From Bacillota bacterium (lineage in GTDB: Bacteria; Bacillota; Dethiobacteria; DTU022; UBA8154), in contig DMPF01000039.1 of assembly GCA_003456095.1 (NCBI GenBank), positions 1-13,243 on the forward strand: a stretch of 13,243 bases of DNA. Reading direction: 5' to 3'. A model generated the notes under the pieces. That model ran no database searches. It was not told the DNA's origin and saw only the letters and a list, made by a program, of their open reading frames with translations. The number at the start of each line of letters is the position of its first letter. Position 1 is the stretch's first letter. The position numbers and the translations under genes are program-made. Shown here one piece after another: positions 1 through 7,589 of this stretch.

Positions 1-2823
1 CCCGGCCCGCTGCGCCATAAGCCTGGCTGACCGTCTCCTTGATCAGCTTGGGATAGTGGCCAAACCGCAAAGGTAAACTCCCCCTGTCGCAAACTCAACC
101 GGTCTTAATTTGGCATGGGCCTCTTTAAAGAATCCGTCCGGATTCAAGCCCACTTTAAATAGATTTTCTATCTCCTTCGTTCCGCCAGAGGGTACAACAG
201 CGGCAGCGAGAGCAACAATATCAGCATCCAGTTCAAGCTTTTTGCCCAACACATAATCGGGCAGGGTAACCTTAAGCACACTCTTGCCGTTTTCATCCTC
301 GGCAGCTTCCACCACAGGCGGCGCATGCTGCTCATAACGAATGAAGCGCACATCCTTACTTGCCGCATCCCTGTAATAATCCTCATAATAACCGTATGTC
401 CGCATATCGCGGAAGAGAATATAAACGTCCATTTGCCGGTTTATCTCTTTTAATTTGAGGGCATTCTTCACAGATTCGCTGCAACAGATGCGGCTGCAGT
501 AATTTCTGTCTTCATTGCGGCAGCCTACGCATTGAATCATCGCGATTGCCGCCGCGCCTGTCACCTTTTCATCTCCCGCGGCAATCCGATCTTCCAACTC
601 AAGGTGGGTCATGACCCGCTCATCTTCTCCGTAAAGATATTCGGCTGGTGTATATAGATCTGCACCCACCGCGATAACGGTTGCCCCGTGTTTGATGGTG
701 GCGACCCTTCCCTGGAAGCGCACACTGGTTACGAAATTACCCACATAGCCCGAAGCATCCGCGATCGTTGCGCCGGTATATACATGCACCAGGGGATGCC
801 GATATATCTTTGCTATAAGTTCATCCAGATACGCCTGGACATCCAGGCCTTCCATGGTGTGATGGATGCGGCGCGCCATTCCTCCCAGCACAGTCTCTTT
901 TTCCACTAGGTGGACTTCATGTCCCTGCCGGGCGATAGAGAGGGCACAGGTCATACCGGCGATACCCCCGCCAACCACCATTGCCTGCTTCGTTACCGGC
1001 AGATCGATCTCCATTAGCGGCTCCAGATGACAGGCTCTGGCTACAGACATGCGGATTATATCTTTTGCTTTGCGTGTTGCTTCTTCCTTTGCTTTGGGAT
1101 GGACCCAGGAACAGTGCTCCCGGATATTGGCCATTTCATAATAATACTGGTTAAGCCCCGCCTCCCGCACTGTATCCCTGAACAACGGCTCCAGAGTCCG
1201 GGGGGAGCAGGCGGCAACAACGACGCGATTTAGTCCTTTTTCCTTAATTACATCTGTAATTTCTCCGGCACAATTGGTGGCGCATGAAAACAGCTGTTCC
1301 TGCGCATAGACAACATTCGGTAGTGTTTTGCAGTATTCCACCGTTTCGGGGACATTCACAATTCTTCCGATATTTGCCCCACAGTGACAGACAAAGATCC
1401 CGATTCTCAGTTCCTCGTCCGCCACATCCCTTTCAGGAGGATATACCCTTTCTTGGGCAAGATCCCCTCTTCTATAGTTCAGAAGCTCACCACACTGTGA
1501 GCCGGCCCCGCTGGCGGTCACAACCGCTTCGGGGATATCCAGGGGGCCCTGGAAGGCGCCGCTGATGAAGAATCCCGGCCGTGTGGTCTCCATCGGGTTG
1601 GTAAGATTGGTTTTGCAGAAGCCATGCTCGTTGAGCTCAATACCGAACTTCCCTGCCAGATCCTTTAAACCGGTAGGAGGGGCCAAGCCGACAGAGAGTA
1701 CGACTAGATCGAATTCCTCTTCTATTACCCCGTCTTCGTTGCTGGCATAGCGTATGGTTACATTTTTGTTTTCCGGGTCCTCTTTGACAATTGATACGTA
1801 ACTGCGGATAAAGCGAACTCCGGGAAGATTCTCCGCCCTTGCGTAAAACCGCTCGAAATCTTTTCCATAGGAGCGGATATCGTTATGAAATATGGTACAT
1901 TCGGCGGCGGCATCATGGTCTTTTGTCAGGATTACCTGCTTTTGCGTATAGGTGCAGCATACGGCCGAACAATAGCTGTTGGCACCCGGAGGGTTGACCT
2001 GCCTGGATCCGACACATTGGATCCAGGCTATCTTATGGGGATGTTTCAGGTCGGATGCGCGCAACACCTCGCCTTCGTACGGTCCGGTAGCGCACAGCAG
2101 GCGCTCGTAATCCATACTGGTTACCACATTGGCAAATTCCCCATAATGATATCCCTCTCGCACTCCGGGATCAAACGGCTCAAAGCCCGGGGCGAGCACA
2201 ACTGCCCCCACTTTTACCTCCAGCCTCTCCGCCTTCTGATTAAAATCTATGGCGTTATTCTTGCACACTGCTTCACAAATACGGCACTTCTTCTCTTTGA
2301 GAAAAAGGCAGCTTTCATCAATATAGGTGATCAGGGGAATCGCCTGCGCATAATAGATATGGACGGCTTTATTTTTTGATATCTCCTGGTTAAATTGATC
2401 CGGGTATTTAACCGGGCAGTACTCCACACAAACAGTACAACCGGTGCACTTGCTCTCATCGACATATCTGGGTTTTCTGATCAGCGTTACCTTGAAGTTT
2501 CCCGCTTCCCCCTCCACACGGTCAACTTCGGTATAGGAGAAGACTTCAATATTCTTGTGCCGGTCGACCTCGACCAGTTTGGGTGAGAGTATTCACATAG
2601 AGCAGTCATTGGTGGGAAAGGTCTTATCCAACTGCGCCATATGGCCGCCGATGGCAGGCGCCCTATCCACAAGGTAAACCTTGAAACCGGCAGTGGCAAG
2701 GTCCAAAGCGGCCTGGATACCGCTGATGCCTCCGCCCACCACCATCACATCTCCAAAATTACTATCCGCCAGGCCTTTACACATCTGTTGAATTTTCTCT
2801 TTTAACGACAGAACATTATCCAT
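1..2823 (-). CDS. Tandem HdrA-like flavoprotein with selenocysteine (BamE-like), 3' partial, one frameshift
   Basis: HdrA-type FAD/FeS electron carrier, cytoplasmic; in HdrABC and Bam complexes HdrA proteins hold the flavin where electrons branch. The ATG at 2823 has GAGGTG 7 bases upstream. Residues 1-76 carry a dinucleotide fold (GGGISG, about 30-35) and end in D-C-S-M; an in-frame TGA (2593-2595) is residue 77, read as selenocysteine, followed by ILSPKLVEV. An inserted two-cluster ferredoxin follows (Cys126/129/132/136 and 172/180/183/187), then Cys270/285/289/290. A second, complete HdrA unit begins near residue 474 (CHCG at 479-482, ACSPR near 538-542, GGGIAG near 617-623, Cys765/768/776/780/781). 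The protein is thus a duplication whose first half lacks the usual N-terminal domain. Near base 58 the frame shifts: the expected C-terminal motif [19 protein letters not shown] continues in another frame to the window edge. Last gene of the visible operon, 39 bp after fdhD. HdrA family: very sure; BamE role: inferred from neighbours. Confidence 0.88.
56..61 (-). other. Apparent one-base deletion (frameshift) in the HdrA gene
   Basis: Reading the long frame through this point gives GLATIPS then TGA (43-45). Shifting by one base after GLA gives [19 protein letters not shown], which is the usual HdrA C-terminal continuation (CGLAHxPK...). One missing C on the coding strand (GGCCAC where GGCCCAC is expected) explains it. 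It may be a sequencing or assembly slip in a short homopolymer or a real mutation. Confidence 0.8.
2560..2577 (-). promoter_or_regulatory. Candidate bacterial SECIS hairpin
   Basis: On the minus strand, CTGGTCG-AGGT-CGACCGG forms a 7-bp stem (one T-G wobble) with a four-base AGGT loop. It starts 15 bases after the UGA, and its loop Gs sit about 23-25 bases after it. Bacterial SECIS elements place a GGU-type apical loop at this kind of distance inside the coding region, as in E. coli fdhF, where it recruits SelB. Binding is inferred from shape and place only. Confidence 0.72.
2593..2595 (-). other. In-frame UGA read as selenocysteine (Sec77)
   Basis: The TGA lies between two halves of one HdrA protein in the same frame (2823 down to 43). 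The flanking residues TNDCSM and ILSPKLVEV match the HdrA motif that usually has Cys at this place (DCSxCILxPK). Sec at the HdrA cysteine is established in Methanococcus-type HdrA, so a Cys-to-Sec replacement is a familiar exchange. No stop codon or new ribosome binding site with a good start follows within the next 75 bases, and the reading frame stays open for more than 800 codons. Confidence 0.87.
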
Positions 2824-2862
2824 TTTCTATCACCTCATCAGGCTTTATCTGCCCTTATGCTG

Positions 2863-3660
2863 TTATGATGTTGCGCGGCCAAGTCGCTCCGGATGAGCAT
2901 AAACCATCAGGCTTCTGCCGCGCACATGACCAACCAGCGCAATACCCAACTCACGGGCAAGGGAAAGGGCGCCTCCTGTCGGCGAGTGTCGCGAAACAAC
3001 AAGGGGAACCTGCATGCTTGCCGCCTTGAGCAGCATCTCCGAGGAGATACGCCCCGTTGTGAGCAGCAGCCGATCCTTTGTTGATATACCCCGCATCAGG
3101 CATTCACCCTGGATCTTGTCCAGGGTGTTATGCCGGCCGATATCCTCAGCCATTACCAACAGGTTCTCCGTATCGGAGAGCGCTGAATTATGCATGCCGC
3201 CGCTAAGCCGGTGCAGCTCCATCCCTTCTTGCATCTGCCGCATCAGCGACAGCACATCCTCCGGCTTGACAACGAGATCCGATTCGACTCTTTGCCCCTC
3301 AATCTTGAAAACCGAGCCGCCGCCGCATCCGGAGGCGAGCGTGCGCTTTGTCGGCAATGCGTATGCGCTCTCTTTCAGCCTCACATCGGCCAGCGCATCA
3401 TCCTCGCATACCCGCATCATTACCACATCGCTGATTTTGGCAATGATCCCCTCTGCGTACAGAAAACCAAGAACAAGGTAATTCAGCTTGCTTGGAGTAC
3501 ACAGAACGGTAACCAGTTCCTGCTGATTCACATAGATGGTAAGCCCCATCTCCATCGGCAGGTGAACCGTGGTTTTGGCCCATCCTCCGTCGGCAAAGCG
3601 ATCGCATCCCAGATCCGCCAGCACAGCTTGCTTATCCGCTTCGCCAGTCCCTTCCTGCAT
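2863..3660 (-). CDS. fdhD: FdhD-family cofactor sulfurtransferase
   Basis: FdhD passes sulfur from a cysteine desulfurase to the molybdenum/tungsten bis-pterin cofactor of formate dehydrogenases and related enzymes; cytoplasmic. The 265 residues cover the usual family length. Visible family blocks are SGCGGGS (110-116), GGMHNSAL (154-161), AEDIGRHNTLDK (171-182), TTGRISSEML (201-210) and SRHSPTGGALSLARELGI (223-240). The family's CxxC loop keeps only the first Cys (Cys112); the second position is Gly115, so only one thiol is available there. The ATG has GGGGGAG 8 bases upstream and lies 18 bp after the HdrD-like gene, ahead of the HdrA gene, so it is co-transcribed. No formate dehydrogenase is present in the window, so its client may be the AOR-type enzyme of this operon or an enzyme elsewhere. 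Family assignment is firm; client is inference. Confidence 0.93.
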   Translation of the reverse strand: MQEGTGEADKQAVLADLGCDRFADGGWAKTTVHLPMEMGLTIYVNQQELVTVLCTPSKLNYLVLGFLYAEGIIAKISDVVMMRVCEDDALADVRLKESAYALPTKRTLASGCGGGSVFKIEGQRVESDLVVKPEDVLSLMRQMQEGMELHRLSGGMHNSALSDTENLLVMAEDIGRHNTLDKIQGECLMRGISTKDRLLLTTGRISSEMLLKAASMQVPLVVSRHSPTGGALSLARELGIALVGHVRGRSLMVYAHPERLGRATS

Positions 3661-3678
3661 CTTTACTGCTCCCCCTTA

Positions 3679-4830
3679 TCAGAGCGTTTCTTCAAGGATC
3701 TCCGCAATATCCTTTACCAGAATGACATCCTCATAATTAAGACCTGATCTGCTCTCCTCAAGGGCATCCACGCAATACGGACAGGCACTAACCAGCACCT
3801 CGGCCCCGCATCCCACCGCTTCCTCCACCCTTAGGTTGGAGAACCTTTCCGCCATCTTCGTATCGATCCAGATCCTGCCGCCTCCCATGCCGCAACAGAG
3901 GCTGTTTTGCCGCGACTCGGCCAGCTCGTTTAGTTCCAAAGCGGGTACCTTCCTTAAGATCTCCCGCGGCTCCTCAAAAATACCATTATGCCGTCCCAAA
4001 TAACACGGGTCATGGTACATTACTTTCTTTGCATACTCTTTGCTGATCTGAAGTTTTCCTTCGTTTAGAAGCTTATGCAAATACTGGGAAATATGTACTA
4101 CCTCAAAGTTCACCTTGAATTCGACATACTCATTCTTAAATGTATGATAGCAATGGGGCGAAGAAACAAGGATTTTCGTTACACCGTTTTCGATGAATGT
4201 TTTGCTGTTCTCCCTTGCCAACTTTTTAAATGTTTCTTCGTTGCCTGTTTTGCGGATACTTTCGCCGCAACAATTCTCCATGGTCCCCAGGATTCCGAAC
4301 TCCACCCCCGCCTTTTGCAGGATACGGGCTGTAGCGCGGGCAATCTCCTTCAGCCTTTGGTCATAGCTGACATAGCAGCAGGGAAAATACAAAATATCCA
4401 TTTTTTCGGTAAAAGTTTTTACGCCGAGACCCTCCGCCCAATCCGCCCGCTTTGCCCGTTCCGCAACCAGGGGGTTGCCTTCTGCGGTAAGGCTTGCCAC
4501 CGCGGAGCGGACTGGTTTGAGAAAAGTCGGAGAGATGCCGTACATGGTGCCAAGCCTGCGCAGGGCCACCACATCGTCTATTTGCCTTACATCCCGTGGG
4601 CATTCCTGCGGGCACTTCCCGCAGGTGGTGCATCGCCAGGTTTCTTCCAGATCTATCTCCGGAATGCCGAATGTAGCCTCACGGATTAACTTGCGCATAC
4701 TGAAAGTGGTAACTTTATTCCAGGGACAGACCGTATCGCATTTTCCGCATTGATAGCAGAACTTGACAGCGTCTCCACCGCATTCTTTTATCTCCTCTAT
4801 TACCTCTTTTATTGGAGCTTCAGTCTCCAT
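3679..4830 (-). CDS. HdrD-like iron-sulfur protein, two 4Fe-4S plus two CCG domains (BamD-like)
   Basis: Soluble electron carrier of the HdrD/GlpC type. From the ATG at 4830 the protein has 383 residues. It starts with two ferredoxin motifs, Cys25-28-31-35 and Cys67-70-73-77 (each CxxCxxCxxxCP), then two cysteine-rich CCG domains: Cys151/152, Cys187/188 and Cys227; then Cys276, Cys312/313 and Cys350/353. In HdrB/HdrD such CCG domains hold noncubane FeS clusters at the disulfide site. In class II benzoyl-CoA reductase the HdrD-like subunit is BamD, and the position here, after BamB- and BamC-like genes and before an HdrA-like gene, matches that set. A longer frame begins with TTG at 4857 but has no ribosome binding site; the ATG at 4830 has AAGGGA 9 bases upstream. 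HdrD-like identity is firm; the Bam role rests on context. Confidence 0.92.
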   Translation of the reverse strand: METEAPIKEVIEEIKECGGDAVKFCYQCGKCDTVCPWNKVTTFSMRKLIREATFGIPEIDLEETWRCTTCGKCPQECPRDVRQIDDVVALRRLGTMYGISPTFLKPVRSAVASLTAEGNPLVAERAKRADWAEGLGVKTFTEKMDILYFPCCYVSYDQRLKEIARATARILQKAGVEFGILGTMENCCGESIRKTGNEETFKKLARENSKTFIENGVTKILVSSPHCYHTFKNEYVEFKVNFEVVHISQYLHKLLNEGKLQISKEYAKKVMYHDPCYLGRHNGIFEEPREILRKVPALELNELAESRQNSLCCGMGGGRIWIDTKMAERFSNLRVEEAVGCGAEVLVSACPYCVDALEESRSGLNYEDVILVKDIAEILEETL

Positions 4831-4839
4831 GACATCTAA

Positions 4840-4845
4840 TCCCTT
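4840..4845 (-). promoter_or_regulatory. Ribosome binding site deciding the HdrD-like start
   Basis: AAGGGA on the minus strand ends 9 bases before the ATG at 4830-4828. The upstream TTG at 4857 has only a C/G-rich, purine-poor leader, so this site favours the shorter protein. Confidence 0.65.
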
Positions 4846-4887
4846 CTTTCGCCTCAAAAGTGTTGCAACCGCCCGCGTGATAAAATT

Positions 4888-5427
4888 TTACCCTTTCTGC
4901 GACAACCGGGCAATGCCGTCCACCATATTATCCAGGCCATACTTATCCACCAGCGCTTTGAGGCCGATCTCCATCTCTGTCAATGCTACATCCTCCTCCA
5001 CTTCCTCTTCCACTTCTTCATAAGTAAGGGCATCAGTTATGCACCATTTGACACACAAGGGCACTTCCTGAGCAGGATCGTCCTCGCACATGTCGCACTT
5101 GAGCGGCAGACCGGAATCAGGTTCTTTGAAAGCATCCCTTGCCGGGCAGGAAGCCCGACAGAAAGCACATTCGCCGTATTCCTTGCCGTCAATTATATAT
5201 TTGTTTCTGCCCATACATGTGGCTGCCGTATACTCACCTGCATATACGGGAAGATATATGTCTTTCAGTGGTTCGTAGATCATGCGGATGCGTGCCCGTG
5301 CCGGGTTGTTGCTGCTGTACTTCGGCGTAGCGTGAAACGCGGAACAGATAAGCTCACATGCCCGGCAGCCATTACACTTATCAGGGTCGATCTTTATCAG
5401 CTTAACTTTCTTCTTCACTTTGCCCAT
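4888..5427 (-). CDS. Three-cluster ferredoxin-like subunit of the AOR-type enzyme (BamC-like)
   Basis: Small electron-transfer subunit of 179 residues with 12 cysteines in place for three 4Fe-4S clusters: Cys18-21-24-28, Cys87-90-94 with Cys71 or a partner, and Cys111-114-125-129. In BamBC the catalytic AOR-type subunit is bound to exactly this kind of small FeS protein, which wires the tungsten site to other subunits. The basic start (KVKKKVK) and a very acidic stretch near 137-146 (EEVEEEVEE) are visible. Its ATG lies inside the AOR gene, a 26-base overlap, and is preceded by AGGAGAGG about 10 bases upstream, which suggests translational coupling and a fixed stoichiometry. It could also be an AOR-associated ferredoxin of a non-Bam enzyme. 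FeS assignment is very sure, BamC assignment moderately so. Confidence 0.9.
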   Translation of the reverse strand: MGKVKKKVKLIKIDPDKCNGCRACELICSAFHATPKYSSNNPARARIRMIYEPLKDIYLPVYAGEYTAATCMGRNKYIIDGKEYGECAFCRASCPARDAFKEPDSGLPLKCDMCEDDPAQEVPLCVKWCITDALTYEEVEEEVEEDVALTEMEIGLKALVDKYGLDNMVDGIARLSQKG

Positions 5428-7381
5428 TATTTAATATACCTCTCCTTTCAAACTCCTCACTAATATAATCCATGCTCAAATCATGCAATGACTCTTTGGT
5501 GGGAACACCGTCTCTATTGAAGCCCTTAAGTGTGTAATACGCATCGAGGAGCTGGGCTTCAAGCTCTGGGAATCTCTTTTTCCAGTGATCCTCCGGCGGA
5601 CAGTCGTCCTTTCTGCGCAGGCCCCGTCTTACATTAACGGCCCTCACCATGGTCCGGTTTCTTTTGGCTATTTTCCACAATTCGTCTTTATCAAGATCAA
5701 TCCCGGCCGCTGCTCCGATCAAAGTAGGCAGATTGTGTATATGATAAGGAGGTTTTAGGGGGAACGATGACAAACCGGCGCATAAGCCCAAAGCGTCATC
5801 AATATAGTGCATCGTCTCCTGCCAGTCAACGATTTCGCAGGTTGCATCAATAGGCGGATAGAATGGGAACGCGTTCTCTCCGCGCAGCTCCCAGTTCAGA
5901 AAATATTCTTTCATCCGTTCATGGGGAACATGAATCCAGTCTTTAACAAACTCTTCCCGTTCCTCACGGGTGGGGAAAGGCGCCTGGGGAAAATTCCCTT
6001 CAATCTGAGTAATGTTTACCTTCTCCCCGGTAGCCCACATCAGGAAATAAATGGGGTTCAGCATAGAGAGCTTGAGCGGAAGTTGTTCATGTTTCTTAAT
6101 GGTATTATGATCGTACGCCTCCGCTCCCTTGCCGATTTTTCGGGCTGCCCAGTAGACGCCATCAGCCAAAATATCGCCAATCCCTTCCCGCCGCACAATA
6201 TGATCAAGCAGCCAGTAAAATCTCCCTTCGTTGTCGGCCGGCATCCCTGGAAAGTCCGCATCTGTAAGGATACCCGCCTCCAAGAGCTCAAGGGCGAAAG
6301 CCATGACCTGCGGTGTGGAGAACCCATCCACACCATACTCGGTGGCACGCTGGGCGATGCGAAAGCCAAAATCCAGATCTGAATAAGCGCCCATAGTATA
6401 GGTAAGCTTGGAGAAGCATTTCATCATATATGTTGAAATCCCGGGGACGGAGATGATGGCTCCGCACTTCATCGGACAGTTATAACAACTGATTAAGCGG
6501 GTGCGTACACTTTCCTGCGTTTCTTTCCACTTTTCTTCCACATCCTTGGTCCAATAGTCTTTTAGGCGGGTGCGGGCATTTCCCCACATGAAATTCTCGG
6601 TATGCCACTGCTCATCATGAATTAACATCTCCTTTGGTGACCCCAGCCCGGCCAAAATGGGCATAACCCCGGGAACCGGCTTGCTGTCCCGTTCCGGTAT
6701 ATATCTTAAAATATCATGACAAAAATTAATAAGATCGGCGGGGCGGGCCAAATTAATATCCCTGGTCCCGCGCACGGCAACAGCCTTCAGCCCCTTGTCC
6801 CCCATAACAGCCCCGATGCCGAGCCGGCTGGCGCTGGACCTGGCATGCTCAATTGAAGCCATAAATACCCTGTTTTCACCGGCCAGACCGATAGCAGCCA
6901 CCTGTGCGTTCGGTTCCTGCAGCTCCTGCCGGATCAGCTCCGCTGTCTCCACAGCACCTTTGCCCCGCAGGTGGGAGGCGTCGCGTATCTCCACTTTGTC
7001 ATTATTAATCCATAAATAGACCAGATTGGGGGATTTGCCGCGGATGATCACTTTGTCGTAACCGGCATATTTAAGCTCCGGCGCAAAAAATCCACCCATC
7101 ATGGAAAACGCCATGTACAATGTCTGTGGGGAGATGGTGGAAACAATGGTGCGGTTGGCACCGGGAGCAGGCGTACCACATAAAAGACCGGCGGCAAATA
7201 TGAGCAGATTGTCAGGCGAAAAGGGCTCAACTTCCGGGGGGACCCTGTCCCATAACAGCTTGGCATTAGTACCAAGGCCTCCCAGATGAAGTTCGGCTAA
7301 CCGCGGGTCGGTTTCAACTTTCTCAATGTTTCCACGGGACAGATCAATCTCTAAATTATAGCCTGTCTCTGCGTACCTCAT
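5402..7381 (-). CDS. Tungsten AOR-family oxidoreductase, BamB-like (class II benzoyl-CoA reductase catalytic subunit type)
   Basis: Cytoplasmic enzyme of the aldehyde:ferredoxin oxidoreductase family, 659 residues. The N-terminal cofactor-binding domain is seen in GGLGTNAKLLWD (34-45) and in the glycine-rich G-E-N-R-V-F-M-A-S region (168-176). The cluster ligands are C299xxC302xxxC306 with Cys534 in the pterin motif DALGLC (529-534). The family's GPEYE active-site signature is replaced by Y-M-M-K-Cys322, and Glu251, His255, Glu257 and His260 precede it. From memory, G. metallireducens BamB uses Cys322 as a tungsten ligand and His260/Glu251 near the substrate, so both kind and numbering match. 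BamB reduces benzoyl-CoA to a cyclic dienoyl-CoA without ATP. First gene of the operon; the start ATG has GAGGTG about 10 bases upstream and the end overlaps the BamC-like gene. Substrate is not proven: BamB paralogues of unknown substrate exist. Confidence 0.9.
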   Translation of the reverse strand: MRYAETGYNLEIDLSRGNIEKVETDPRLAELHLGGLGTNAKLLWDRVPPEVEPFSPDNLLIFAAGLLCGTPAPGANRTIVSTISPQTLYMAFSMMGGFFAPELKYAGYDKVIIRGKSPNLVYLWINNDKVEIRDASHLRGKGAVETAELIRQELQEPNAQVAAIGLAGENRVFMASIEHARSSASRLGIGAVMGDKGLKAVAVRGTRDINLARPADLINFCHDILRYIPERDSKPVPGVMPILAGLGSPKEMLIHDEQWHTENFMWGNARTRLKDYWTKDVEEKWKETQESVRTRLISCYNCPMKCGAIISVPGISTYMMKCFSKLTYTMGAYSDLDFGFRIAQRATEYGVDGFSTPQVMAFALELLEAGILTDADFPGMPADNEGRFYWLLDHIVRREGIGDILADGVYWAARKIGKGAEAYDHNTIKKHEQLPLKLSMLNPIYFLMWATGEKVNITQIEGNFPQAPFPTREEREEFVKDWIHVPHERMKEYFLNWELRGENAFPFYPPIDATCEIVDWQETMHYIDDALGLCAGLSSFPLKPPYHIHNLPTLIGAAAGIDLDKDELWKIAKRNRTMVRAVNVRRGLRRKDDCPPEDHWKKRFPELEAQLLDAYYTLKGFNRDGVPTKESLHDLSMDYISEEFERRGILNNGQSEEES

Positions 7382-7413
7382 TTTTTCAACACCTCAAGTT
7401 GTGTTTTTACATG

Positions 7414-7442
7414 AATATCACTTTTTCATAATAACTTTACAA
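7414..7442 (-). promoter_or_regulatory. Candidate sigma-70 type promoter of the Bam-like operon
   Basis: On the minus strand a -35 of TTGTAA (7437-7442, 4 of 6 to TTGACA) and a -10 of GATATT (7414-7419, 4 of 6 to TATAAT) are 17 bases apart. Transcription would start near 7407, giving a leader of about 26 bases with the GAGGTG ribosome site. Match is modest in an AT-rich stretch. Confidence 0.35.
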
Positions 7443-7490
7443 GATCCATGACGAAAAAAAAATCGCTTAAAAGCATTGATGCGGGTTAAA

Positions 7491-7517
7491 AAAGAGTTAA
7501 TTACGGATTAACTCTTT
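7491..7517. repeat. Perfect 10-bp inverted repeat (candidate operator)
   Basis: AAAGAGTTAA, a 7-base spacer, then TTAACTCTTT. The centres of the two arms are 17 bases apart, close to one and a half helix turns. It lies about 50 bases upstream of the candidate leftward -35, a usual place for an activator dimer. On the minus strand the second arm runs into TTTTTT, so a weak attenuator-like hairpin is an alternative if transcription begins farther right. Confidence 0.6.
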
Positions 7518-7560
7518 AAGGTGAGAAATAAAATAAAATTTGTTAATTTTTATGAATAAG

Positions 7561-7589
7561 TTATCAAATTATGGAGGACTTTCTATATT
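7561..7589 (+). promoter_or_regulatory. Candidate sigma-70 type promoter of the rightward genes
   Basis: TTATCA (7561-7566, 4 of 6 to the -35 consensus) and TATATT (7584-7589, 5 of 6 to the -10 consensus) with a 17-base spacer. The start would fall near 7596, leaving a leader of about 67 bases before the methyltransferase ATG. The AT-rich setting makes chance matches likely. Confidence 0.38.

Noticed and set aside
43..45. Second TGA as another selenocysteine codon
   Set aside because: The HdrA homology continues in a different frame from base 58 on, and the residues after this TGA in the old frame do not look like HdrA. A one-base deletion explains it better.
43..2517. Independent 824-residue protein starting at a GTG (2517)
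   Set aside because: It is the continuation, in the same frame, of the protein starting at 2823; the intervening TGA is a selenocysteine codon and the sequence between TGA and 2517 is conserved HdrA protein.
4831..4857. TTG start for the HdrD-like protein
   Set aside because: No ribosome binding site; the ATG at 4830 has one with good spacing.
4881..4890. Palindrome TAAAATTTTA as operator
   Set aside because: It is short, AT-only and overlaps the stop codon of the BamC-like gene inside an operon; coincidence is likely.
7451..7465. Intrinsic terminator at the A9/T9 run
   Set aside because: Only three base pairs (CGA/TCG) flank the run; no stem that could stop polymerase.
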